A program made the translations under genes and the position numbers. Of a DNA stretch of 64,000 nt, positions 50,101 to 62,013 are shown in pieces; within the stretch, counting starts at the first letter, position 1; every line of letters begins with the position of its first letter. The notes beneath the pieces were generated by a model. That model had not been told where the DNA came from. It saw nothing but the letters and a program-made list of their open reading frames with translations, and ran no database searches. Origin of the DNA: Mactra quadrangularis (Eukaryota > Mollusca > Bivalvia > Venerida > Mactridae); assembly GCA_025267735.1 (NCBI GenBank), contig CM046297.1, positions 11,530,515 through 11,594,514 of the forward strand, in the 5' to 3' direction.

Positions 50101-50378
50101 ACCCTTTATTATAAGCATAATTATGACGTTGACGTATGCAACTCTTCCCGTTGATGACAATGCGTCAGACGTCATTTTGGATAAATCGCAACGTCGTTGT
50201 TGCAAGAAACATAATTTTATGCGTGACATTCATTTAGCTGTAAAATCGTTCATATTGGTCAGATTCTGAAAATGTTTTCAGTTTCATGCATCGGAGATGT
50301 TGCACTTTCCGAAAATGTAAAAAAGTTAAAATCAAAAATTTTGTCATTAAGCCCGGTTTTCACAGAGCCTGGCCCATT
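47102..50378. mobile_element. 3.3-kb element with 37-bp inverted termini
   Basis: Left terminus AATGAGCCAGGCTCTGTGAA then AACCGGGCTTAATGACA. The right end is its inverse with one mismatch, ending ...AGAGCCTGGCCCATT. The host is continuous at the homologous spot in the other cassettes (CATATTTGTAGACATTT near 39612), confirming insertion. A clear target duplication was not found. No transposase frame was seen, so it is non-autonomous. It contains the nested foldback element at 48812-49596. Confidence 0.85.
48812..49596. mobile_element. 785-bp foldback element nested in the 3.3-kb element
   Basis: Flanked by AATTGAACT on both sides (48803-48811 and 49597-49605). Outer ends CACAGGTGCCCATCGCAT and, inverted, AAAGGTGCCCGTCGCATCC. 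Complementary blocks continue to near the middle: AGGTATCCAACTCGATGAAA with its partner near 49535, TATCAAACTTCTCGCTCCCT with AGCGAGAAGTTTGATATTGA near 49380, and GATGCGCGCGCTTCACGTT with ACGTGATGCGCGCATCACC. Almost the whole element is an imperfect palindrome. A 9-bp duplication with very long arms suggests a Mutator-like MITE. Confidence 0.82.
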
Positions 50379-50434
50379 TGTAGGCATTTATCAAATATTA
50401 GTGAAGTTTTCGAAAGTTTATTTACACTTTATAT

Positions 50435-53400
50435 AGTCCGGTATATAAACTACAAAAATCGACTGAACCGTGCATGGAAGGATGTAGAAAATGTTTTTGC
50501 ATTTTCTTAAAGCTGAGACACTGTAGTTTACGAAACTGGATGATGCCACTTCGGCACTCTTGGGCAACTCCAAAAATTCAAGATGGCGGACAAAATGGCG
50601 GATGAGAGCTGATTAATGTAATAATAAATCCATCTTTATCAAAGTCTGATTATTTGAAAAGTAAAATTAGTCTTACATTATCTGCAATTTTATTTCATGC
50701 AATTTTGGTAACCTTCGTTTATTCTCCAATCTAAGACGGCGGACAAAATGGCGGATTAAAGCTACATTTGTCGGGTACGTCAACTACAATGAGCAGAATC
50801 GTACACTGTGGCATATCAAAAAAAGATTAATGCATTTTGTAGTTATAACTCTTTAGTTTTGTTTATAAAACTAGTTGATGCCACACTGGCATCATTGGGC
50901 AATGCTATACTGGTATTCTTCGATAAATTCAAGAAACCAAGATGGTGGTCAAAATGAATGATAAGAGCTGGAAATTTAATTCAAGTCACATAAATTGACA
51001 TATCTCCTCTCTAATGGGTATACAGGATCAGGTTTAGGTTTTTTACATCTCTTGGTGATGGTGATATTGAATCATTGATACTAGCTTGTCAGTTGACTCG
51101 AGAGCTAGAAGCAAATTGTTTCTAAGATAGCAATTTAGAGACACTTTTCTGAAAATCTTTTATTCATTGAACAACATAGGTTGTGATACGATATTTTCAT
51201 ATCCTTAGAATAACGACTACTTTTCCATGTATGTTTGCCACTTCAATAATAATCAATATGTACTAAAAAGAGGTTATAAACAAAGAAAAAGACAAATGTT
51301 ATTGAAAGTATTGTGTGCATGTTCTATTATCTGTCAAGGTATTCTAAGAGTATATTGATGCCAAAGCAATCGATAGAAATTCTGTTGACATTGTAACACA
51401 TTTTGATAGTAAATAAGAGACATTGCAATAGGATTTCAAGTATGATCTTGCATGACATCAGATATCGCAACTGAATAATGAGTGTTCTTTCTTTCAACGA
51501 CTCCATCCATCGATCAAAAAGGAGAAATATCAAAAGCACATTTCCATCAAAAGTTTGTAGTATAACTTTTTATTTACAAGGATAGAGAGAAATTACGTCG
51601 CGAAGATGCAAATTCTATATGCGTATACACTGCTGTTTGAACCAAGTGTCTAGCTCATGATTTAGCAAATAGTGTTACCCTGTGCAAGTAGGTGGTTTTA
51701 AGGGATTCATCAATAAGGGACCTAGTCAATTATTTCCCTTGTATACTCTTCAAATGGATAGGTCCAATTAGTTGGATTACTCGGATTTTATCCTTACTTT
51801 TCAATGTCAATTTGCCAAAATTAATCTCTTATAACTTTTGGCCATAAGCTAGTACCCACTTGGATACTTTCTAAAGATTATAATCATTATTAGGTTAAGT
51901 TTACTAGCTATTGCATGTGATGTGGTTCGGATGTTGAGTAAAAATACTCTGTAAACAGTAATTTGTGTCGTCACTTGAACATGTTGCTATCACCATACAA
52001 AAACGACCAGAGAAATTGTGCTATTGTTATGTTATATTAGACTGAAACAAACATAAACATTTAAGTACATATTCTAATTTAGTCTAGTTTAGTAAAGTCA
52101 GACTGTATCATTGCTTGTGTAATGATAATTATAGAGCTCAGTCAATTAGTTTATCCCTCAGTTTTTGGCACATGATTATTTTGCTATTTAAATGTTTCAC
52201 TTTATTTTTTACTGCATCGAAGAATTTCATCTAAACGGATTATAGGCTTTTCAAATATCCACACATATTGCAATCTTTAACCAAATGATAGCACTTCCCA
52301 ATGATGCTATAATAAATTGTCTACTGTAAACTGTATATTAACCCCATTTTGTTTTCCCGTTTTCTTTATTTAAACATGGCTTACATTTTGGAAATTAAAT
52401 TAGTTTGTCCATTCCAATTATTAGTCAAATTTTCATTTCAGTAAATAAGTAACATTATTAATTAACTGCATGATATTGGACTTCAATTTCAAGGCTGATA
52501 TGGCGTTCACTACGGCATGATAACCAAATACTCGGCCATTATGGAAACACACTGCCTTTAATAAATACCTCGGATATTATGAGATTCAGATATTTTGATT
52601 GGTTTCGAAACTCATAATGGCCGAGTTTTCTTATGAAGGCTGTATTTTTTCTTCCACAAAAAGCCGCCATTTTTAATGTTGGTACAATCTGAGTGTTTCT
52701 GACAGGGACCCTGTCTGCGACGATGGTGAATTATGTGTTTTCATAATGGCCTGTTATTTGGCTGAAGACAGTCATTATAGCCTGCGGCCGCAGGTTGAAG
52801 GCTAATGTGACTGTCTTCAGCCAAATAACTAGGCCATTATGAAAACATTGCATTATTTACATTACATTCATGCTAAAAAATTAGAATTGGTTGAATTTCT
52901 TTCGTAACTGTCACCTTGGACTCCACCTTGAATCTTGGGTTGCTAATAGATAATCTGGTGGGATTAACTAGTTCTACAAACTTTAGAGTTTCAAAAAGGT
53001 TCAGAAAAAAACATTGAATCTTAAACCCACACATGTCTGTTTTCGTCCATGTATGTAATATTATATACTAAACTAGTAGATCATATCCGCCATGTTAGCC
53101 GCCATTTTGGATTTATAATTGTTTATAATAACTTATAACTTAGTGATATCAATCGGGTTTTTTTTAATTTCATGAACTATTCTAAGAGTAAATAAATTTC
53201 TACACCACACAGTCTCTTTCTGCCAGTTTGTTGTTTATATACTGGGCTAATAGCCTTTATCCGCAATTCTGACGCCAATTTGACCGCCATTTTGAATTTA
53301 AAGATTTATGTATGAATAACAAAATTCAACCAACTGGATCTGCAGGTGTTGAAATCACTTTTGTAATTCATTTTAGGAACATTATGTGTAAAAATAAATT

Positions 53401-53581
53401 TTACATATATATTTTAGCCTCTAGCCGCCATCTTGGCCGCCATCTTGGATTTTGGGAGTTGCCCAAGGATGACAAAGTGGCATCAATCGAATTTGTAATC
53501 AGTAAGACCATGTCTACCAATTAATTGAATAACATTTTCTACATCCTTTCGTGCAAGGTCATCCTTGGTGTTGGCCGGACT
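50435..53581. mobile_element. 3.1-kb element with long inverted arms carrying ATGGCGG motifs
   Basis: Ends AGTCCGG and CCGGACT. Left-arm blocks GGAAGGATGTAGAAAATGTT, GATGATGCCACTTCGGCACT, TTGGGCAACTCC and CAAGATGGCGGAC have inverse partners at the right end (for example GGAGTTGCCC.., GCCGCCATCTTGGA, AACATTTTCTACATCCTTTC). The arms carry repeated AAGATGGCGG/AAAATGGCGG motifs and show about 155-210-bp internal periodicity. No transposase. It inserted only 56 bp from the right end of the preceding element. Confidence 0.75.
52737..52846. repeat. 110-bp near-perfect palindrome centred on CTGCGGCCGCAG
   Basis: Left arm GTTTTCATAATGGCCTGTTA, TTTGGCTGAAGACAGTCATT, ATAGCCTGCGG; the right arm is the inverse with a few mismatches and a small offset. 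It would form a long hairpin. A related motif (CGGCCATTATG / CATAATGGCCG) also occurs inverted at about 52533-52625. Confidence 0.8.
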
Positions 53582-53887
53582 AATATCGTTGTTATAAGTT
53601 TGATTTTCGTTTTGTGACATGTCTAAATTCATTTTCCGAAAATTCGGGCATATAACTTCAAAACTAAAGCATTTTTGTTTCAATTATATTATTTCATATG
53701 GTCTGACAACTATAAATTAATTCAGGAGAGCCATATCGTATTTCTGGGGAAAAAAATAGAAATCGCTTTTGAAAATAATGAAATATATAACGCTAATGAG
53801 ATAGTGATTGATTTGATAATAATATATAATCGGCTTAACAATGATTCAGAATTTGTTTCAACCATTTATGATATATGTTAAAATATA

Positions 53888-54703
53888 CACTAATATGATC
53901 CAATTATAATGTAATTACATAATACACATTGAACAATTAGTCCCATATCGGGGTCGATTAAAACATCCGTTTTTACCGTTCTATAACCGTAGTGAGTTAT
54001 CGTTTTCCAAAACATTTCTAAAGACTGCAAATTTGACTTTTTATACGTGCATAGAACGTGTAAAGTAATATTTATTTAAAAACAAAATACGAACGCAGAA
54101 ACAATTTGTTTATTTAAACAAAGAAAGGTCAATATTGAGGAGATTATAAACACGTTTTCCGGAAATAGCGCCACGTTCTACTTTCCATTTCGAGCAAGGT
54201 CAACATTTTTACGCACGAAGTTTGCAGCGCTTGTTAGAACAAAGAATTAGCTTGTGTGTTGACAATTATCACAAATAATTCTCATTAATTGTTTAAATTT
54301 CACAGTTTTAACTGTAACAGCCTTTACTCTGATGACCTAAATATATTGGTTGTTTTTTTTTGGTAAAAATTCCTGGATTTTAACATGTACGTAAACAAAA
54401 ACGCCTGTTTCGCAGTTTTACTGAATTAAATTAAATCATTGCAATTTGAAGCTGAATTTAGGATGTTAACAAGAAAGAAAATCTATTTGCTAACATGGGC
54501 ATCATTGCATTTGACGACCTTTGATCAAAAGTCAATCAGTTAAAATCGTCCCGTTGACAGATTAATTTTCTACGAAAATGACGAAGTTTAGAATGTCAGG
54601 ACGGCTTCAAGGTCGGTAATCAACATTTGTCTTAAGAGACCATTGTCTTAAACGACCACTTTTAGTCTCTCCCTTGGATGGTCGCTTAACATAAGATCCA
54701 CTG
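53888..54703 (-). mobile_element. 0.8-kb TA-flanked element, minus orientation, upstream of gene 5
   Basis: An inverted relative of 30081-30890, bounded by TA on both sides (53886-53887 and 54704-54705). The gene 3 cassette has the uninterrupted site (GTTAAAATATATATGAC near 31395). It ends only 89 bp from the exon acceptor preceding gene 5 and 176 bp from its ATG, so it may have replaced upstream regulatory sequence. Confidence 0.82.
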
Positions 54704-54879
54704 TATATGAAAAATAGTTCCTACTAAATATCGAGCGATATTTGGCATCACTAAATTGCACTTGTATATGAGACAATTTTATACTTTTACAGAGTTGGTT
54801 CAATTCAATAAAGACTAAACTAGTCAAAGGAAAGAACAAATACGAGTACATCAGATATCACAATACACATCTCGGCATC

Positions 54880-57800
54880 ATGGCTGCTATATGTTCTTCG
54901 TTGATACCTGCATTGTTGACAACATGTGTATGTTTGATTGTACTTTATCATACTGTATATTTCTGGATGGGAGTTATTACTGGCGGCATTCTTGTTGTCT
55001 GTTTGTTTGTGTTAGTAATTGAAGTTATTAATGACCATTCCTCACATGACTGGGGCTGTGTAGTGTTTGGATTTGTATTCTCTGCTGCAACAGTTTTCGT
55101 TTGCGTGTTGAGTTGTTTACTTATTGGTGGAATACAGTATCGTTATAATACGACAGTATGTACATTTAAAGAATGTTGTACTGACTCGTCGATTACTCCG
55201 AATATAACAGGTAAAAATGTAAATTATTTAACGATATTAGGAAACCCAATCTAAGAGAATTTTCTATTTTGTCTTACTAAACAATACTGCTATGAAATCA
55301 AAATAATGTATTACGTCAATTTGCAAATATTGTGAAACATTGTCCTTTTTTGTTTTTATAATGAAAAGGGAATTCTGATATGAAGTTATTAGAGAATATT
55401 AGTATTTCTAAATAGCAAAAAAAACTTCACTTGTGTAAAAACAATATACCCGTCCTTAATATTAAACACCCGGTATACGCGTTTGAACATATCAAAAGAG
55501 TGAGAAAACATATTTGTACTTCAGAATTTATGAACTAGTGTCTTGGAGATATTTGTCGTGATAGTCAGTCAACCTACGTACCGTTCCTGGAATGGCAAAA
55601 CCTCTTTATTTGAGCTTTTGTGATCTTCTTAAGCGCTAAATTCCAAGAAACTGTTGCATGCATCGAGGTTCACTTGTTATGTCATACATGTTTCAGGGTT
55701 GTCAATGTTGCTTCACGAGAAAGTATTCGGACAACATATAGCTGTTAGTACTATAGTCAAACTTCTGAAAGGTCATTTGGAGACAGGATCAACCAAACCT
55801 TTAGTGTTGTCCCTTCATGGACCCTCTGGTACTGGGAAGAGTTATGTGACCCAATTCATTATTGAGAATATGTACGTTAAAGGTAAAGATAGCCAGTTTG
55901 TCCACTTCATATCACCAATGACTGACATACCAAATACACAAGACATTGATTCGTACAAAGTAAGCATCCTTGTTTTATCTGTCGATTGTTTTGACTAGAA
56001 CCATAAGATGATATGCTAATCATTTAACATATATTTAATCTTTTAAAACGGAACATTTAAATAATTGTTTTGATTATCAATTTTTTAGATGCATTTCAAA
56101 ATCATAAATTTAGTTGCGTAATTGCCATTTTCTCAAAAAGGCGAAGTATTGTGTACGCGAACGTATCTCTGTTTACAGAAGCTCTTTTGGGTCGATATCC
56201 TCATTTCAAATCCCTTCAGAACATGTGAATAATTTTCTCCACCCAGAGCTTAATGGGTACTTTCAAGTGTGATTTCATCTCGTTGCGACTTCTCTTCGGC
56301 TTCACATAAGCGGAGCAATATATTCCCTAGGCTGATTTTATAGATACCATTGACCTGATAACCAGTTATGCTATGTTTGATAAAGTCTATTATATCGTGC
56401 ATAAGCATGCAACTTTCTATTAATGTAGTTTGGTATTTATACACATTGCCTAGATGCGACAAAGTATTTATATCGATTTTGTATTCGTAATAACATTTTA
56501 CAGGGTATATTGAAAAGTCAAATTGAAGAAGGTGTGAAGCAATGCTCAATATCTATGTTTGTATTTGATATGGTAGAAGATATGCCAGCCGGTGTATTAG
56601 ATGTTTTACATCCAGCCCTTGATCATAATCATCAAGTTAATGGTGTAGATTATAACAAGGCTATGTTTATATTCTTGAGGTAATTATTGATATACATCTT
56701 TTTAGTACATAGAGAGAAAAAAGCACGTGTCTTCAACATTTTATATGTATACTAATTTATCTTTTTGTTAGCGCTTTAAGTAGACATTTTAATCGTTTTG
56801 ATTTAGGAGATAAATTCCAGGATATCGCATACAAGTATATTGGTTGCATATAATTATGTTCGAGAATGTATACAATATTTAACCATATATTTGCTTGAAA
56901 TAATCAGTTATGCTTTTTCAAGTATGACCATAAATGCTACTGCATATCTGTAACTTGAGCAGAGTGATATTACCGCTTGCGATCGAGTTGAAAACAATTC
57001 ACGGCCATTTTACAATTTCTGATTGGATAAAAAGGTTCGGTTTCCTTCAAATGGAGTATGAAACCACTGTAAAAAATGCGGATTAGTAAAGCTATTTTAT
57101 GTGATAAAGTTTCTTTTAGTTTTCAACCAGAAAATATAAGTTCAAGAGTTTAAGTTGGGGCAAATCTTGAGATAAATTTTGGTGTAGTATAAAAATACCA
57201 CATTAGATATGAAGAATACAAAATTTGAAAACATTGTAGTGTGACATAACGTAATAGGCTAAATACTTTGATTATTCTAATTGTTTTAATTTCAGCAAAA
57301 CTGGTCACGTAGATATAACACACGGAGTAACACAAAATAAGAGCAACGGGAGCCAAAGGAGACAGCTATCATTGAATGATTTTGAAAGAAAGATAAAAAG
57401 AGTAGCATACGAAAGCAAAAGTATGATTTTTAAAAAATTGAATATTTTAGGCCAATGACAGCAATAAAGTTTTCAAACTTGGCGACAGTCCATATTTACC
57501 AACATTTAAATTACGGCTTTGTTTTTTCTTCCAATCTGTTTTGCTTAACAACTCCCACATAATTTTATTTCATTAACTAAGATGTGGTGTGCATCAGAAA
57601 ACTCGAAGTAAGACAGTTGTAGAGTGAAGTTTTTTTCATTATCATTGTGATACCCTTTTACATTTTCGTTTAATGAAACAAATATTGACGTAAGAACTCG
57701 ACATTAACTCATTGATGTGAATGAGGGCAACTTTGTTTATTTTGGAAAATATGAAAAGTGTAATTATATAGTGAGATATCTTATCGTTTCTTGCTTAGTT

Positions 57801-58314
57801 TGTGCAATAATACTGAGTAAAACAAGTGATAAATTATTTTCGAAAGGTCACATGACTCTATACTCTGTCATGCATCTCCTCCATAACTGCTTTTCAGTTA
57901 GTTAAGGACAATGTTACTTAAGAATTTGAATACAAACTTTTAAATTATTTTCCATCGTTCCATTTGTATAAAGAAATGTTCATATCGCCCTGTAACGTAA
58001 TGCATATGTTGTATCATCACCTAATGGCAATTTCTCAATTTATATTTTCAGACGGTCTTTACAAGAGCAACTTGATCAATAGTAACCTTGTGTCTGCATT
58101 TGTTCCATTTTTACCTTTAGAGAGAACACATGTTAAACAATGTATCGCTCAAGAGTTGATCAAAAAGGATATATACAAGTTTGATCACCAAGTCGATGCT
58201 GAAGAAGTTGACATCATCGCTGATCAGCTACACTACATGTCTGATGGTGGATTTTCTGAATCTGGCTGTAAAGGAGTGATTGAGAAAATAAATATAGTTA
58301 GTCGTGATGAATAA
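54880..58314 (+). CDS. Torsin-like AAA+ protein, gene 5 (5 coding exons)
   Basis: Exons: 54880-55210, 55697-55959, 56504-56679, 57296-57420, 58052-58314, giving 385 aa, fully open. Walker A GPSGTGKS is at 152-159. Walker B FVFDM has D220 and Met221. The sensor-1 position is Lys258. GCK is at 370-372. Exon 1 groups with gene 3 (MAAICSSLIPALLTTCVCL), while exon 2 and its left flank are nearly identical to gene 6, a mosaic. Private changes include CSISMFVF where other young copies have CPRSMFVF, and SSITPN for SWITPN after the ECC motif. Transposon insertions crowd its upstream side. Confidence 0.86.
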
Positions 58315-58877
58315 AACTACATTAAGTTTGGGAGGATAGGATCGAAATACTTTTTATATATATACTTTCTATTGACAGTATCTTGCTCATATCTAAATTT
58401 AAGTGCTTTTGTGTTTGTATGGTCATTGAGGTGCTTTTACCTTCGAATGCCTTTAGCTTTTTGTTTTATGTATTTGTATTTTTTTGCGCACATAGATCTA
58501 GTCATATAAAATGTAGTTTTTAATTTTTTCACCTGGATTGTGTTTTAGTGTTTGTTCTTGAACCTGTTGGATGCCATTGTGAGGTTAGTGCACACTAAAA
58601 CCTAGTTTAAACCTCTAGTAGCTATCAATGTGTAACTGTCCATTCCATGGCGGAAAGCCCTTAAGTTATTGTATGTGTTATTTGTTTGTATGTCTATTGC
58701 CTTTGGGTTGTGTGGAAGGTTTTTGTGTTTTGATTTTTCTAATATGTTTGCTTATACCTTTGTACATATGAACTGTGTTTAAATATATTCTAAAAGTTTA
58801 ATTATTAGTTTAAAGTTTAATCTTACTTCAGCTTGAAATGTGATAAAACTTTTTGATTTTGTGTCAGCACTGATTCT

Positions 58878-59030
58878 GGTCATTTTACGGTTGACAGCCC
58901 ACCTTAGCTAGCTTTCCTAGACATTTGTCTATTGCCAGTACTCGGATAAATTTATGCTAGGTCGACAACCTTTCTATATTTATGGAGGAAATTGATATTA
59001 TTGTTGACTTTTCATGTGAGTTTATAACCA
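58878..59030 (-). mobile_element. Fossil SINE body, minus strand, copy 3
   Basis: Same fossil as after genes 3 and 4, at the same distance (about 560 bp) from the stop codon. Confidence 0.6.
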
Positions 59031-59239
59031 TCATGGATGAAGAACAATCAAGCAACCACTTTATTACACTTAATTTGAATAAATGTATGATACTGAGCTA
59101 CAGACCTGAGTATGAACTGCGTTTAAACATAGAAGATATCGAAGCTACATTACTATAGACCTTTGATGTAGATCTATATTTCTGCTGAGATTTTATTAAT
59201 TATTCAATTAGTAAATAGACCTTTGTTATTGTCCATTTG

Positions 59240-59358
59240 TTTCTCAAATGTCAAAGATTGAATAATTTCACGGTGAATGATTACACACTATCTCAATATC
59301 ACGAGTGTGTGACAAAAGAAGTCACCGTGAAATTATTCATGTTTTGACAGTTGAGAAA
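59240..59358. repeat. Inverted-repeat MITE-like element, copy 3
   Basis: Same arms as at 35621-35744 and 45025-45148, with a 5-bp shorter centre (ACAAAAGAAGTCACC instead of ACAAAGAGCAAGAAGTCACC). Confidence 0.78.
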
Positions 59359-60640
59359 AAACGAACTATATTACACAATGCTTAAAGGGTGTGATAAAAA
59401 TATAAATATGACCCCAGCTTCATCACACATAGGTTGTTATGGAAACGTCATAAAATTATAAAGTAAAATAAAGTAATGCTAATATTTCTAATAAGGTGAA
59501 AATGAGGTAAACTTGGTTTTCAATGAATAAGACAGAATGAATAAGTGGCTTATAAGTTGCAGATCCAGCGTATTAGCTCTTGGATCACCATGGTTTATTT
59601 TGAACAAACTCTTAATTATAAAAACACTTTAAATGACCTTATAACCTATCGTGTTTCTGTTCCTAAATAAGTCGTACAATAATCGTACTTAGTAAACTTG
59701 TAGACATTGGTTCAGTGTAAAAATAGTTTATGTTTTTATTATTCTAATGCAGAGATATATACGTGTCCTCTCAAATTTTATTTGGTTTGGTGATCATTTG
59801 GATCTCCACATGTACAAAACAGGGTGATTCATAATATCTGATACAGTTTCATATGTTAATAGATTGTTGTTCTGTAATAATTTAATTTTGAATATGGAAG
59901 AGTATATGAGACAGTTTTTATTTTCGACAAAAGTACGAAAAAATTATGTAGTCACGTCGTTATCAATGATGTTATAACAGGCGCTGTTTTAAGATGGCTC
60001 TCTTGAAGCAAAAGGATTCTGATGTTTAGCTTTATTTTGAAAGTAATTCACCAATCACAACAATCAGAACAATAAAAAAACCCTATAGTGATAAGGTCTA
60101 CATACCTAAACTAACGTCAATACAAGAGTTTAAATAATCAATTCGAAGAGAAATGAAAATGTAAGTCCAGAGATGTGTGCATCCACAATAGAAAACTTAA
60201 AGAAATGAATTAACGTCATTATTCTCAAAAAATGGACGTCACATTGGGCATTTGTTATAAATTCTATTTTCGGTATACGGATAACATTCCTAACATAAGT
60301 ATGGTATGTTATATGTCAAACAAAACTTTAGAGCCTTTAGATTATTAGTCTGTGAAAATTATGCATCTATCGTTGATCATATACGTGCTGCTAAATTTTA
60401 AAACTGTATCAGATATTATGAATCACCCTGTATATTTGTATCTTAATGACAACAGAATGTTTCTGATAAAACCGATGTGACGCAACTTTCGAGGAAGTAT
60501 ATGGAATGTGGTGTAAAACGTGTCTTTGTTGAATTGACATGCTCATTTATGACAGCTTTGGTATAATTTGTGGTGTGTTAAGATTGAAGAAAATGATGAT
60601 AAAAGATGATAAAATGATATAACACCATTTATCATTTTTT

Positions 60641-61934
60641 GTCTAAAATATTAAATGACTTCAAATGAAGCATAGCTTTAAAAAAAATTCTCATGTAGGG
60701 TTTCATTACGATAGTTGGACATGTAGGTCTTGTATAAATATCATTTATGTAACTTCTAGGCTGTGTAATGTCTTTTGGACCTTAAATAGGTACAAAGTAG
60801 TAATAACAAGTAACTAAAATAGACGGGAGGATGTAAAATTGCTCCAAATATCTGTTTTAATAAATCATCCGAGAGTCTTCGTTCAATATTTTTTTTTCGA
60901 GTCGCAGCAAATATTACATTATTGGTTACGCTTATGAACGAACAATATTGAACTTGCCCTCGATTGTTTTTTGTATCGGTTTTTGAATAAACTTGCCAAA
61001 AGTACGAATCTTAGTGCATATTAATTCGGTGATAAGATCAAACTAAGATCGTGGTTTACGGAGTTAGACAAGCGATGCTTACGACTCTAAACGAATATGC
61101 ATCGACGACAATTTCAACCTAGTTTATTATTTTTTATAAAGTTATGTACATTTTGTATTATCTACCTTCTATAATCTACACCATTACAAATACTACCTGT
61201 ATGGTAATCGATAAATGAATAAATTGTGAGTCGATTCGTTTGATTATCTTTAAGACCTAAATAGATTTTCAGAAAATGCAATGTAAAGCCATTTATTTTG
61301 AAGTCATAAACGATAACGTTTTACAAATCAATCATATATGTTTTGAAAACTCATTGTCGGTGCACGTTCCGTATACTTTGAATTAGATAAGGGATATATT
61401 TGTCACAAGACTTACTAAGCAAACCGAGTACATTCATACAGAAGTAAAAGCTTCAACACCATCATTTCAGGTTTGTTTATATTAGTAGACATTTATCAAA
61501 TATTGGTGAAGTTTTCGAAAAGTTTTATTAATACCTTATCATCGTTGTTAGAAGTTTGATTTTCGTTTTGTGACATGTCTAATTTCATTTTCCGAAAATT
61601 CGGGTATATAACTTTAAAACTAAATTATTTTTGTTTCAATTATGTTATTTCATATGGTCTGACAACTTTAAATATCTATTCAGGAGATTCATATCATATT
61701 TCTGGAAGAAAATTTAGAAATCGCTTTTGAAAATAATGAAATATATAACGCTAATGAGATAGTGTTTGATTTGATCATCCGATATAACCCGGCTTTACAA
61801 TGATTACGAATTTGTTTCAACCATTTATGATATATGTTAAAATAAATTTGAAAAATAGTTTTTACTTAATATCGAGCGATATTTGGCATTATTCAACTGA
61901 ACTCGTATATGAGACATTTTTTATACTTTTACAG
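60641..61934 (+). repeat. Upstream cassette of gene 6
   Basis: Homologous to the other upstream cassettes but shortened. About 330 bp corresponding to 38630-39110 are missing near 60980, and the conserved open stretch is broken by TAA (CATATTAATTCGG). The donor-like TTTCAG|GTTTGT (about 61470) and acceptor-like TATTCAGGAGATTC (about 61680) blocks are retained. Confidence 0.75.
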
Positions 61935-62013
61935 AGTTGGTTCAATTCAGTGAGGAATAAACAAGTTAAGGAAAAGATACATCAGACATCACAATACAGT
62001 ACCCTACATCAGC

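Larger units (their letters stand above)
58315..60640 (+). repeat. Downstream cassette of gene 5
   Basis: Homologous to the flank of gene 3 (34710-36465 plus 37753-38329) without the 1.3-kb insertion. It includes the fossil SINE and inverted-repeat element listed separately. No gene seen. Confidence 0.8.

Noticed and set aside
55654..55998. In-frame ATG upstream of exon 2 in genes 5 and 6, suggesting a short protein starting inside intron 1
   Set aside because: The extra residues come from intron sequence left of a strong TTTCAG acceptor shared by all copies. Splicing from exon 1 gives the better torsin match.
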